Shown piece by piece: positions 20,938 to 31,439 of a stretch of DNA of 64,000 nucleotides. Location: assembly GCA_944474755.1 (NCBI GenBank), contig OX104125.1, forward strand, positions 47,007,599-47,071,598. The letters run 5' to 3'. Both the position numbers and the translations under genes were made by a program. Source of the DNA: Limnoperna fortunei (taxonomy: Eukaryota > Mollusca > Bivalvia > Mytilida > Modiolidae). How positions within the stretch are numbered: position 1 is the stretch's first letter; every line of letters starts with the position of its first letter. The notes under the pieces were generated by a model. That model saw nothing but the letters and a program-made list of their open reading frames with translations, made no database searches and was not told the origin of the DNA.

Positions 20938-22461
20938 CTAGCCATCGAAGTCATTGTCGTTTGAACTTGACTTTGAGCGGTAATTAAACCACCCCTTTCT
21001 GGATGTTTTTGATATTTGGCGTCCATTTTCAGTCAGCAATCGAGTCATGTCATTTGAATTCGAATCAGAAAAGCAATTTCTTCTTTCTCTGCTTGCTGTT
21101 GAAGATCTTCGCTGATCGGCTTCAGAAGATTGCAACCGAAATCTATATTGTTTCGGCCGCTTTGAAATAACCTCATTTTGATTTTTAACGTTTGTGTATA
21201 AAACCTCTGAATTAGTGGTAGAATAGAATTTTGCTACGGATTTCTTTCGGCACATCAAATCTTTAGGTTTTGAATCTTTTCTACCTCGGTCTTTACCGGA
21301 ATGACTCGGACTCTCTTTATCTTTTTGGCTGTTATCTTTATTAATAGATGCATTTTCTATTGGCTCCAACAACTTTGAAATGGTCTTTTGTTTTGACCTT
21401 TGAAATCTAGTTTCTCTCTTTAACTGACTCGTATCTACCTTGACAGATACATTAGTAGTACTAGTTTTGCGTTCGACCTCGTGGTTAATAACTACAGACC
21501 TATTAATAGGGCTAATATTCTTTCGAAGTTCTTCAAATGTTTTTGTTTGTGTTGTATTATTATCACTGACCGATTTTTCTTCTAATCTCTTCTTTATAGG
21601 AGGTAAGATTTTTTTTCTAATTGAACCAAAAGTAGTTCCCGATTGACCATCGTCAGAAACAGGAGTCGACGAAAAATACTCCGACATTGTTGAACTAGCA
21701 GACGATAGAGAGGAGAGGGGGATCAGAGAACTAGCAGACGATAGAGAGGAGAGGGGAGTCAGAGTTCGCTGAGAGAGTCGACTGCATGTTGGATGTAAAA
21801 GTGATTCAAACTGTTCCTCCGTTAAAATATGGCGATCAGAAAATACAGAAAGCGATGGGCTTGGCGCAACAATATCAATGCTGGGTAAGGAAGGTAGGGA
21901 CAAGACATGTTTCTTTTCAGAATTTGTGTGTGCGGCTGTTCTGACATATGTTTTTGTATTCTGAACAGTGTCCATATTCTTTTCGATTTCTCCTTCTCTT
22001 TTTTGGATGTCTTCAGTGACGTAGTCTAATGATTGTTCATGTTCCATAAAGTCGTCCCTTATTGCTGTAGAACAAGATGGCCGACTTGCTAAGGGGGAGA
22101 TAACTTGAATGTCTATAGTAGATAATCTAGTGATTGTTTTTGGCGTTGTTAAAGACCAATGTCTGACATGATTGTCTGTGGTTGACAATGTATCAAACTG
22201 GTAAATAACATTCTCATTGCCCAATTCCGGAACTGTTTCCACTGGTTCCCGCACAGATTTGTTCCCACTATCTACACTGGATTGTTCACTGTAAGTAGTA
22301 CTTGTGGAACTAGTTCGACAGATGTCGTAAAATGTTAACCTGCTGGAGCTATCGGACTCATCGTCGCCACCGCTGTCAGGGAATATTGCCTCTTCTTTGC
22401 GCTTTTTCTTAACTTTGCGACTTTTCTTTTGTGAAGTAACGTATTTCAGACTTGTTGCCAT
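20938..22461 (-). CDS. Hypothetical 507-aa Ser-rich basic protein
   Basis: The largest host-type ORF in the window, unrecognised. It has no signal peptide and no membrane segment. The N-terminus carries a lysine/arginine cluster at residues about 12-24 (KKSRKVKKKRKEE) that could be a nuclear localisation signal, followed by an acidic Ser-rich patch (GGDDESDSSS). Around residues 240-265 a 12-residue unit (PLSSLSSASSLI) is tandemly duplicated, visible in the DNA at 21690-21770. The C-terminal 150 residues are rich in Arg, Lys and Ser and probably disordered. Directly upstream of the ATG the minus strand reads TGTCTGCTTTTTAGC, a good splice acceptor. The ATG may therefore sit at the start of a second exon behind a 5' UTR intron, or the frame may join an upstream coding exon. 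The open frame and base composition unlike the flanks argue for a real gene. Function unknown. Confidence 0.7.
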   Translation of the reverse strand: MATSLKYVTSQKKSRKVKKKRKEEAIFPDSGGDDESDSSSRLTFYDICRTSSTSTTYSEQSSVDSGNKSVREPVETVPELGNENVIYQFDTLSTTDNHVRHWSLTTPKTITRLSTIDIQVISPLASRPSCSTAIRDDFMEHEQSLDYVTEDIQKREGEIEKNMDTVQNTKTYVRTAAHTNSEKKHVLSLPSLPSIDIVAPSPSLSVFSDRHILTEEQFESLLHPTCSRLSQRTLTPLSSLSSASSLIPLSSLSSASSTMSEYFSSTPVSDDGQSGTTFGSIRKKILPPIKKRLEEKSVSDNNTTQTKTFEELRKNISPINRSVVINHEVERKTSTTNVSVKVDTSQLKRETRFQRSKQKTISKLLEPIENASINKDNSQKDKESPSHSGKDRGRKDSKPKDLMCRKKSVAKFYSTTNSEVLYTNVKNQNEVISKRPKQYRFRLQSSEADQRRSSTASRERRNCFSDSNSNDMTRLLTENGRQISKTSRKGWFNYRSKSSSNDNDFDG

Positions 22462-22495
22462 GCTAAAAAGCAGACATATAAAGGAAAATTAATAT
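22462..22495 (-). promoter_or_regulatory. Candidate splice acceptor upstream of the 507-aa ORF
   Basis: Minus-strand TTTTCCTTTATATGTCTGC followed by TTTTTAG ends one base before the ATG. The pyrimidine tract and AG fit a 3' splice site. Confidence 0.5.
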
Positions 22496-23140
22496 AATAT
22501 TAAGGACTGTATGAGACAACATATCAATTTTGTCTCTATAGAGACAGGGATTTTAAGACAACTACAGCTATCGTAGAGTGTGGTGCAGTTTTGCAAATGA
22601 ATTTTCTAAGTAATAAAGTATTCTGACAGGTAGAAGCTTTCAATTTTATTCCCCCCCCCCAAAAAAAGGGGGCATCTCAGACACACGTCTGCCCCCTCTC
22701 AAAAATAGACGTCTACAACGTTTGACGTGTGGAATGCAGAAAACTATTTTACATTAAATATAGATGTTTAATTATTTAAACAATGCACAAACTTAATAAC
22801 TAAACTAATCACTCACAAATAGAATATTTAAACTAATAAAAACTGCGAACACTTCACACTAATTAATTCCCGACATCCTTACGTCACGGAATGGGAAAGT
22901 TCATGTTTTGCTATATCGGTAACCCCAAATATCATTCCGATCTTAATGTAAAATATCAGGTCATAATGTCAAACTATGTGACAAAGATTCTTAAAAGTTC
23001 AACAAATTCTATTCACCTTCAAGTGTGTGTGTGTGTGTGTGTGTAAAAAGAGGGGGTTAATAATAACTAAACTACCACACTCAACGCACGAAAACGCATA
23101 TATTTACTCTATTTGAACAAATTTGGTTTGCATTTCAATA
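22496..23140. other. No gene recognised; GT microsatellite
   Basis: Contains a C/A-run at 22652-22670 and a (GT)n microsatellite at about 23024-23043. Upstream exons of the minus-strand gene could lie here, but none is recognisable. Confidence 0.4.
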
Positions 23141-23147
23141 TGTTTTC

Positions 23148-23205
23148 ATGTCCCACGCAAAAAAAAATGAAAAAAAAAAACGTTGGACGACAGAGGATTC
23201 TAGGA
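23148..23205. mobile_element. Half-copy of the 15205 palindromic element
   Basis: TCCCACGC, an A-rich run, ACGTTGGACGACAGAGGATTC and AGGACTA correspond to the right arm and centre of the 15205-15314 palindrome with a few changes. The left arm is missing. Confidence 0.75.
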
Positions 23206-23221
23206 CTATCATAACTGGTAC

Positions 23222-24545
23222 AGTTAGTTGGCGAAACACACTATCTTCGGCGGGAAAACTGGGAATCCTTGTCGGATAAGGTTACTGTCGAGCACAACGT
23301 GAACTAATACAGGTTCGAACTAGAAAATCGAGACCACCTAATGATCAATAGTCCATACAACTACCCAGACTGCTCGACCACCTAATGATCAATAGTCCAT
23401 ACAACTACCCAGACTGCTAGACCACCTAATGATCAATAGTCCATACAACTACCCAGACTGCTCGACCACCTAATGATTAATAGTCCATACAACTACCCAG
23501 ACTGCTCGACCACCTAATAATCAATAGTCTATACAACAACCAGACTGCTCGACCACCTAATGATCAATAGTCCATACAACTACCCAGAATGCTCGACCAC
23601 CTAATGATCAATAGTCCATACAACTACCCAGACTGCTCGACCACCTAATAATCAATAGTCCATACAACTACCCAGTCTGCTCGACCACCTCATAATCAAT
23701 AGTCCATACAACTACCCAGACTGCTCGACCACCTAATGATAAATAGTCCATACAACTATACCCAGACTGCTCGACCACCTAATGATCAATAGTCCATACA
23801 ACTACCCAGACTGCTCAACCACCTCATTATCAATAGTCCATACAACTACCCAGACTGCTCGACCACCTAATGATCAATAGCCCATACAACTACCCAGACT
23901 GCTCGACCACCTAATGATCAATAGTCCATACAACTACCCAGACTGCTCGACCACCTAATGATCAATAGTCCATACAACTACCCAGACTGCTCGACCACCT
24001 AATAATCAATTGTCTATACAACTACCCAGACTGCTCGACCACCTAATGATCAATAGTCCATACAACTACCCAGACTGCTCGACCACCTAATGATCAATAG
24101 TCCATACAACTACCCAGACTGCTCGACCACCTAATGATCAATAGTCCATACAACTACCCAGACTGCTCGACCACCTAATGATCAATAGTCCATACAACTA
24201 CCCAGACTGCTCGACCACCTAATGATCAATAGTCCATACAACTACCCAGACTGCTCGACCACCTAATGATCAATAGCCCATACAACTACCCAGACTGCTC
24301 GACCACCTAATGATCAATAGTCCATACAACTACCCAGACTGCTCGACCACCTAATGATCAATAGTCCATACAACTACCCAGACTGCTCGACCACCTAATA
24401 ATCAATTGTCTATACAACTACCCAGACTGCTCGACCACCTAATGATCAATAGTCCATACAACTACCCAGACTGCTCGACCACCTAATGATCAATAGTCCA
24501 TACAACAACCAGAGTGACCGACCACCAACATTTTTTATTTGTGTG
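23222..24545 (-). mobile_element. SINE whose tRNA head is expanded into a satellite
   Basis: On the minus strand the SINE body is recognisable at 23245-23330: AAAACTGGGAATCCTTGTC, GTCGAGCACA and a GGTTCGAAC B box, in reverse orientation. Where the head should follow (GACCAC..GATCAATAGT), a 44-bp unit is repeated about 27 times. At the far edge a final GACCGACCACC resembles the 5' end of the SINE. The array is thus enclosed by the two ends of one SINE copy. Confidence 0.75.
23332..24528. repeat. 44-bp satellite, about 27 units, with a 396-bp higher-order copy
   Basis: The unit reads GACCACCTAATGATCAATAG then TCCATACAACTACCCAGACT then GCTC. Two diagnostic variants recur exactly 396 bp (nine units) apart: AGCCCATAC at 23879 and 24275, and AATCAATTGTCTATAC near 24003 and 24399. 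A nine-unit block was therefore duplicated recently. No gene inside. Confidence 0.95.
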
Positions 24546-24959
24546 GTTTGAGAAGAGAGATTGGTGTTCTGTTTAAAATATTGTCTTCTGACTGACCAAC
24601 AATATTATTTTTTTTGCACAACTGTTCCCATTGTTCTCCATTTAACTGGTACAAATTTTGAAACACATATCCGTTTGATTTCAGAGACCAACACATTTCC
24701 TGCATGGGCATAAAATAAATGGTTTGTCCTTTATTAACATCAATGGTACAATAGCAGCAACTGGATTAAAACAGTGATTAAAATACAGTTTACAACTGTC
24801 CTTCATACACATCTTCCAAAGTCTGGGGTTCTGATTCCACGTCCGCTGCACCCCATTAGAACCCCAGACTTGGGGAGGATCAATACATTGATTTGAAGAA
24901 GAATTACCCCTTTTCCTTATGATATATGCTATCCCCACTTTGTCGTGTATTCGATACAA
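24540..24959 (-). pseudogene. Frameshifted unidentified ORF with CPCRKC motif
   Basis: A 92-codon frame (24959-24681) ends ...KPFILCPCRKC and then stops. In another frame the minus strand continues without stops for about 58 codons to about 24545, including GYVFQNLYQLNGEQW. The CPCxxC motif followed by an aromatic-rich segment and GE is loosely like the zinc-binding Transpos_assoc domain found beside some En/Spm transposases, but the similarity is weak. An internal hairpin (AGTCTGGGGTTCT / AGAACCCCAGACT, 24819-24870) interrupts the frame. Possibly a decayed transposon gene; possibly chance. Confidence 0.25.
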
Positions 24960-25550
24960 ACAAATGAAACAAAACTACAAACATTTTGTTTAGAAGTTAG
25001 AACGAGAGTACTTTAGTATTTTCATTATAATCTATTTATCATGTGTAGTTCGTGGAGATCCAACAGTTTGTTTCAAATTTTCTCAGTTTGACTGGTCAAA
25101 ACAACCCGTAGTTTTATTGTGTATGTCAAAGGACTCTAATAATTATTTATCATTTATATAGTAAAGATATGTTATAATACTGATAAAGGTTGTAATAACG
25201 GAGATGGGTTTGGGACCGCTTACGCAAAATCCTGCATTTTTATTATTTTGTCTCAGTTTTGAAGCAAATTCATATGTGTTTAAAAGTCATGTCGCGTGAA
25301 TTTGTTATCATTAATGAATAGGTCATCACGGCGCTTTTTGAAAGAAGGAAGGACCTACACCCCCTTACACCCTCTACTCAATCTACCCTTAGTTGATGCT
25401 ATTTATGTCAGTCTTGTATACATTGATCATTTTAAAATACAAATACCCAGCTTCGTTGTTTTCCAGTAACTATTGAGTACTCACAAACCCTTGATGTGTA
25501 CAACACTGCACGCCTCACGAAGACTTGAGTCACCAGCCATCTAATTTGTT
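24960..25550. other. No recognisable feature
   Basis: AT-rich DNA without supported features. Confidence 0.4.
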
Positions 25551-25552
25551 TG

Positions 25553-25660
25553 TAATTGATTAATTGATTGGTTTGTTAAGTGATTGAGTTCTTGATTATT
25601 GATTGATTGATTTACTGACTGACTGACCGACCGAACGACCGACCGACCGATTTATTGAAA
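25553..25660. repeat. Tetranucleotide-like simple repeat
   Basis: GATTGATTGATT passing into GACTGACTGACCGACCGA; a degenerate (GAYY)n tract. Confidence 0.85.
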
Positions 25661-26077
25661 CAATTAATTTAATTGGTCATCGGCTTTGACAGACTGAACA
25701 AATATACATGTACATTATAACTGGCAAAATATATCTGACGTCTGTCAAAGGTTCGTAGTATCAACGCGAAACTCATTATTTTTGGTAAAAATAGTCTTTT
25801 TTATAGAACCCAATGCTAAAATGGCATTTTGTCTTTGATTGATTATTTGCTAAACGCACAGCAAGCAAATTTCAGCTGTTTTGAAAGGACTAGAACATGC
25901 TAACAAACAATAACCCAACAATGGAATGGTGAAGAACATATTTAATAATTGGATTTAAAAAATTAATGCCTTTACACATCAGACAGTTCGTCGCATTTAC
26001 CATGTCTTACGGTAATTTGAATATTGCACTGAATTTAAAACAGCAGACTACACTGTGGTTGAAGATAGTGACAAATA

Positions 26078-26335
26078 GTTTTGTTTGTTTGTTTGAATGG
26101 TGTTTAACAATTTCACATTTAACAATTGTTTCAGCAATTTTTGGGAGGAAGCCGGATTTCCCAGAGAAAACCCCCGACCTTCGGTAGGAAAACTGGCAAT
26201 CCTTGTCAACTAAGATTGGAGTCGAGTACATCCTTCCCGCATTAAGACTCGAACCGCAGCCTCGGTGTTGACAGACCACGTGATCAATGGTAGAGATGAC
26301 TAACTACCTTAACGAATCGGCCACCCGAGGCCTCT
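26078..26335 (-). mobile_element. Full-length SINE with 12-bp target duplication
   Basis: Flanked by TAGTGACAAATA at 26066-26077 and 26336-26347. On the minus strand: AGAGGCCTCGGGTGGCCGAT (A-box region), GATCACGTGGTCTGTCAACA, GCGGTTCGAGTC (B box), GTACTCGACTCCAATC, GACAAGGATTGCCAG, CTACCGAAGGTCGGGGG, GGCTTCCTCCC, a shortened and diverged 3' stem, and an (AAAC)n tail. The most complete reference copy of the family here, 258 bp, and the target duplication fixes both ends. Confidence 0.95.
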
Positions 26336-26347
26336 TAGTGACAAATA

Positions 26348-27900
26348 AGGAATTACGACAAATGAATGAAAGGTTGGCACAAAAAATTAACACTGCTATA
26401 TACTTGAGCAAAGCAAACTTTTTTTTTATTTCATTAAAAAAGGATTTCGTGCAATGGAGAATGTGTGTATAATATTTTGCATCGCATATTTAGCAAGTTA
26501 TATCAAGACGTTATGTATCCTTATTTTCATATGGTTGCCTGCGTACTAAAATAAAAGGCAAAGCTAGGTCTTTAAGTGTAAATACACGTCCTCAACAATG
26601 ACCGATTATTAAGAGTCCAATCTCACCGGCCCGTTTCATAAAATTGATCAAATTAAGATTTTCCTCAAATCCTTCAGTTTGTCTTAACATTTCAATTTTC
26701 TAGCAATCTGGGTAGTCATTATTTTAGTTGAGGAGAACTTGACGACATTTTGTGAAACCGGAAGTACTTGATTTACTTTATAATACTAACAGAATTTGAA
26801 AAAAGGTCAAAGATACAGGATCGACAAATGGTCTTGTTTTCATAAAATCAAAGAAATCACAATCGTTTTTGAATTTGAATACATTGTCACAGCGATTGTA
26901 GAATTTATAATTTTTCGAAAGAAAAAAAACGGCATCATTCTACATTATGTTAGTTAATTTCCGTAATGAATTCAAAGTAAAATACTGCCAAGCTATATAT
27001 AAACCTTATTATTGAATCAACTCTAAAAGATATTAATTTTTCTGAAAAAGAGTACTTACTTCAATGCTGTGTTGTCTGAGAGGATCTGTGAACCCAAACA
27101 CAATTCAACACTTGTAGGCGATAATTGATATCAACACGTATAAGGTGACAACTTCGTTTCTATTTTTATTCCAAGAAAAAGAATGGTGAGAAATATGTTT
27201 CTCAGCTTTTCATTGGTGTTTAACTTTAGAGCAGAACCGAATTACTAGACAATCCTTCTGCTTGAACCAAATAAGAGAGTAAATACAGATTATGGAATAC
27301 CTAGTTAGGGACCGGTCAATATTAATTGGGAGGGTGGATGGGACCGATCCATTTCAAATAACCACGACAATAACAAAAGACTATTTTCTATCTTACAAGT
27401 ATTAGCTTTCCTAAAAAGCTAGCCGTCTCTAAGCTTTATTTTTCGTGGACAAAATACGTACTGTTTTTTAATGTTATTATGTATTGTTATTAATAACATC
27501 ACTTCATTATAAGTACACAATGTTTAGATAGCCAAATCCGGCAACCGCAAAATATAGGTCAGAGGCAGCAATTGAAGCATGCACTATGCTAAGCATCTCT
27601 AGATGCATCATTCTACGCGGTAAAATAGTTGATGTGAATCTTGTCAGTAAGCAGGAAAGAATTAAAATTGTTCTCCTTTTCTCACTTGTTTTTCCGTGTT
27701 TTTCCGTTTAAGTTTTATGATACACATTTTAAGATAAACATACACAAATCAATGCGACTTTCCTTTTAAAACAGTTAAATTCCCATTATCTTGCATATTT
27801 TTTCTTTTTTTTTATCGTAACCGATTCGTGATCGCTCGGTTTTTCTCGAGTGGCAACGAACGGCGGTCGGCCTATTATTATTGCTACCGCACAGAAATTA
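26348..27900. other. No recognisable feature
   Basis: About 1.5 kb of AT-rich unique-looking DNA; no gene, RNA or repeat that I can support. Confidence 0.4.
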
Positions 27901-27961
27901 TGCGGGGTTTTCATCCCTAACTTAGCTCTGCTTATTTGTTGAGTATTTCAAGTTTGGTTTG

Positions 27962-29000
27962 GACTAGCACGAATGATATATGGGCTTAAGATAATGAAAT
28001 GTAGGCAATATGAAATAGAACAACCAGAAAAGATGCAGAGGAAAATATTGAGGCAAATACAGGGCCTTCCAAACAAAACCTCAAATACTGAAGTTTACCT
28101 ATTCGTTGGTGCAATTCCAATACAGATGCATATAGATCTTAAAATACTGTCACTCCTTAAGAATATAATCAGATGCCCATCATCAGCAGAGTATAATATC
28201 TTAATTAGACAACAGTGCTTCAACAGAAATAGCAACGAACTTTTCACAGAAAGGGCTGAACTAGTTTTAGAGAAATATGGAATGGAGACAATACATGAAC
28301 TAATGAAAAACCCTAGATCAAAAAAGGGGTGGAAGAAAGAAGTAAGGAAGGCACAAGAATTATACTGGGCTCGACAATGTGAGGAAGATATAGCCAAGAA
28401 GACAACCCTTCAATACCTTCAATTACAGAAAAACCCGATGTCACAACAACATAATATTTGGGAAGGCGCAGAAAATGTACCTAGCAAAATAAGATCGACA
28501 GAAATCAAGATCAGCTTGTAACTCAAACATACCTGTTTAATACAACAAGAAAAAGTATGGAGATAGTACTATCAAAACTATATGCTGCCTATGCGGAGAT
28601 GAGCCAGATGATCTACAACATTTTATTCTCAAGTGTCCAAAGCTGGAAAAAGTTCGGATAAGGCATCTCCGGAATATCAAAAGCTACCTAGATAACCTCA
28701 GAAACGATGTTTACCAAGATTTTGTTACACAAAACAACCTACCTCAACTCATACTGGACTGTACAAAGCAACAGCTGCCGTATATCAGTAAGCTGAAACA
28801 ACAAGGTTATATAGAGCTGGAGGAACTAACCAGGAACATGTGCTATAACCTACATATGGAAAGAATAAGACAGTAAAGGGGGAGGGACAGAATTCTATAA
28901 ATATATAAACTGTGTATAATCCGATGCTTTTAGTGTTTTTAATAGAAAAAAGGCAATAGTGATGATACCCTTCTTGTATATATATATATATATATCTATG
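27962..29000 (+). mobile_element. LINE L-D, 5'-truncated
   Basis: Starts abruptly within the post-RT region of a LINE ORF2 at about 27965. It runs to a stop at about 28876 plus a short 3' region that may end at the TA microsatellite (28976-28995). It belongs to a different lineage from L-A/L-B/L-E but the same one as L-C. Confidence 0.75.
27973..28876 (+). pseudogene. LINE ORF2 C-terminus (L-D)
   Basis: Codons 27973-28521 (182) read MIYGLKIMKC...KILRQIQGLPNKT..., like the segment following the RT domain in non-LTR elements. A frameshift near 28515-28530 is followed in another frame by CCLCGDEPDDLQHFILKCP, a CX2C-H-C zinc-finger-like motif. That frame ends QLPYISKLKQQG...MERIRQ at a stop near 28876. 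The order of these blocks parallels L-C. No EN or RT catalytic motifs remain. Confidence 0.8.
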
Positions 29001-29373
29001 AATTTTATTATGACTCCACGCTTGATCTTGCATCTTATTGTTTTAACTCAAGCATCGTGTTTTAGCAGCTTTTATAGTTTTAGAAACCGCTATGCATGCC
29101 CTTTTTTATATCAGAAAGTAAAATTTTAGATTAACAATATTTGATAATTTTAGTGCATTTCTGACTAGTGCCTGATATTTTACGTATAAAAGTGCTGCTT
29201 CTTGCCTTTTAGTGCTTTTAATCATGCCGGGTTTTCATCTCTAACTTAGCTCTGCTTATTTGTTTTCCAATCGGCAACTATCTCCCGATTTAGCAGCCAA
29301 TCAAGACACAGCATTGTTTATCTGTTATCCTTGAGATACGACTGGTTTCCGCTGTTTAGCTTTTGATTATTTA

Positions 29374-29397
29374 TCCCGTCTCGCATGCGAGACGGGA
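29374..29397. repeat. Perfect 24-bp palindrome
   Basis: TCCCGTCTCGCATGCGAGAC followed by GGGA; fully self-complementary, no loop. Confidence 0.9.
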
Positions 29398-29509
29398 ATA
29401 AGACTACAAAAAGTTGCTGCCATAAATGAGATGTGTTATAATAAAACTGGGTTACTGTCTGGTGAATAATTTTATGGTTACCAGTCATTGATTGATTGAT
29501 TTACACCCT

Positions 29510-29663
29510 TCAGTCTGACCGGTCAAGATTCACCAATGGAAGAGAAGACAACATCTGCCTCCTATGTAATAATGCCACAGAAGATACTAGTCACTTCTTA
29601 CTAGATTGTACAACTCTATCACCTGAACAAGTTTATGAACACTCTTAAAAGTTATGTAAAAAA
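29510..29663 (+). pseudogene. LINE L-C type ORF2 C-terminal fragment
   Basis: Encodes SDRSRFTNGREDNICLLCNN then ATEDTSHFLLDCTTLSPEQ, with the CX2C-H-C motif. Nearly identical DNA occurs in the split L-C copy at 32385-32474 and 38998-39050. It is cut at 29663 by a perfect palindrome. Confidence 0.85.
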
Positions 29664-29770
29664 CCATCCTGAATATAGCTGAAATACTGCTCGCTGGAAG
29701 TAAAGCAAACATCCAATCAGGATGTTTGCTTTACTTCCAGCGAGCAGTATTTCAGCTATATTCAGGATGG
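29664..29770. repeat. Perfect 107-bp palindrome inside a LINE fragment
   Basis: CCATCCTGAATATAGCTGAA at 29664 is exactly mirrored by TTCAGCTATATTCAGGATGG ending at 29770. Arms are about 50 bp and pair without mismatch around a 5-7-base centre (CAATC). Perfect arms imply recent origin, by a foldback insertion or a replication template switch. Confidence 0.93.
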
Positions 29771-29884
29771 GAACAAGTTAACAAACAATACATCAATTGA
29801 AAAAGCGGTGGGATGGGACACAGGAAACGAAATTTCGACTGCCACTGGAAAAGTACGGAGTATTGGGTAGGGGCCTTTTGTCGC

Positions 29885-30085
29885 GTCTACAATGAGGCTA
29901 CTCTTTTCCGAAATCTATAAACGGGATCTTTATCGTGCAAGGAGCGTGGCGCTCTCCAAACACGTTACCCACTATGGTCCGAGGCCAGGCTTTCCGTATT
30001 ATGACATGACAACCCCCAACGAGGGTCTCCCCTATCCGCCACCCGGGGACGCGCTAAGCTGCTCTGTAGGTCGAGCACTACTATG
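29885..30085 (+). repeat. GC-richer interspersed repeat segment
   Basis: Starts TCTACAATGAGGCTACTCTT, which also resembles the 51-bp minisatellite unit at 10.3 kb, and continues CGTGCAAGGAGCGTGGCGCT and ACACGTTACCCACTATGGTC (inverse copy near 7565). The GC content contrasts with its surroundings. The 64-codon open frame here is probably not a gene. Confidence 0.5.
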
Positions 30086-30287
30086 AGGACTCGAGCCTAT
30101 TCAGACCATTGTTGATAGACAGATGCTAACCTTCCTAGGAAACATCCTCCAGAATGATAACTTCATTGAATTCCGAATCATCCAAAGGCAACCATGTATG
30201 GTAGACAACAAGCAGAAATCTTTCATCTGTAGAATCCAAACAGTCCTGGAGAAGTACCATTTACCCACACTGCAGGAACTTTTTGCA

Positions 30288-30319
<32 letters not shown>

Positions 30320-30475
30320 TTTTATTTAGAGTCGGATAATATATACATAGTAACAAAACATATAACATGAGCTCTTGTGAGCTCTTTAACCGACTTAATA
30401 TTTTCCAACAAAACAAATCACAAAACATAACATGACAGCACAAGGTTAACATACATATTAAGGTACATTCAATAC
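30288..30475 (-). mobile_element. Truncated LINE 3' tail with (CTTA)n end
   Basis: Begins with seven or more AAGT repeats (30288-30318) followed by AAATTTTATTTAGAGTCGG. Read on the minus strand this is an AATAAAATTT-like 3' end followed by a (CTTA)n microsatellite. It breaks the L-C frame after QELFA. Family unidentified. Confidence 0.6.
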
Positions 30476-31149
30476 AAAGTATATAAAACAGTCATCGAAA
30501 CCAACCAAGAAGGCATGGAAAAAGACAGAACAGTTCTGGATAAACACATGAACACCGAAATGATAAAGGAGAAAGAAAGCAAATCAACTCTACAACACCT
30601 TGATAATAGACCTGTTAGAAAGCAACATCCCATTTGGAAACAACTACCCTAAAACACCTTGATAATCAGGGACAGTCTATACTAACGGGACATGTCACTG
30701 GCGTTTTCGGCAAAATTTCTAGGACACGAATGCAGAGCTAGCAATTCGGTCGGAAATTTTCGTATGTAGAAAAGAGTCACATACGGCTAGCTTTAGTTTC
30801 GAACTTTGTTAAAATGTAATCGTGTTCGGTACGGTATGATATGATTTCCGTTTTTTTAAATACATTATTTACGATTTTCTAGTGTTTTTCCGTGCGTTTA
30901 TCTATATTATACAATAAAAAATTTTCATGTCAGATCGGATTATTATAATTATAAATTTTATAAATTTTTATTCACCTTAATCGTGTAATTAAACTAAAAC
31001 AACTTTCCCAATTAACATTTTATTGAATTTCTCTTCAGCTTTGAATGTTTTCATACATATATCTTTAATTACTTTATTTGTAAGGTAAAAAGAATACAAT
31101 TCTTTGATAATGATAAGGAAAAAGAAAATAAACAAAAACACAAGCCACT

Positions 31150-31370
31150 CTGTATAATTATTAACCTGTCAGGTAAACACAGTAGAAATTACAGGATGAT
31201 ATTGCAAACAGTAATTAACTTATCAACTAATTAATAAAATTTTCTGTCTGCCTCACACCATGTGGTGCAACCAAGGCAATATGTATAATTATAAACCTGT
31301 CAGGTAAACACAGTAGGAATTACAGGATGTTATAACAGTAATAAACTAATTAAAAAATTTGTCTGTCTGT
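31150..31370. repeat. Two-copy direct repeat within the hAT-like element
   Basis: TGTATAATTATTAACCTGTC, AGGTAAACACAGTAG and AATTACAGGATG at 31151-31205 recur at 31279-31330 about 129 bp later, followed in both by AATTAA...TTTGTCTG/TTTCTGTCTG. Confidence 0.8.
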
Positions 31371-31439
31371 GTTAGGTGACGTGACTTCTTTCGAGAAGGC
31401 ATCTGAAACAACAAAATTATTAATATTAATATTAGATAT

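Larger units (their letters stand above)
27905..29265. repeat. Direct repeats bracketing LINE L-D
   Basis: GGGTTTTCATCCCTAACTTA and GCTCTGCTTATTTGTT at 27905-27941 recur at 29229-29265 with one change. The LINE fragment L-D lies between. Too long for a usual LINE target duplication; probably a repeat present twice. Confidence 0.65.

Noticed and set aside
23332..24528. CRISPR-like array
   Set aside because: Direct repeats are continuous without unique spacers; this is an ordinary satellite in animal DNA.
24681..24959. En/Spm-type transposase-associated protein
   Set aside because: Only a CPCRKC motif and a vague pattern support it; the frame is broken. Listed only as a low-confidence fragment.
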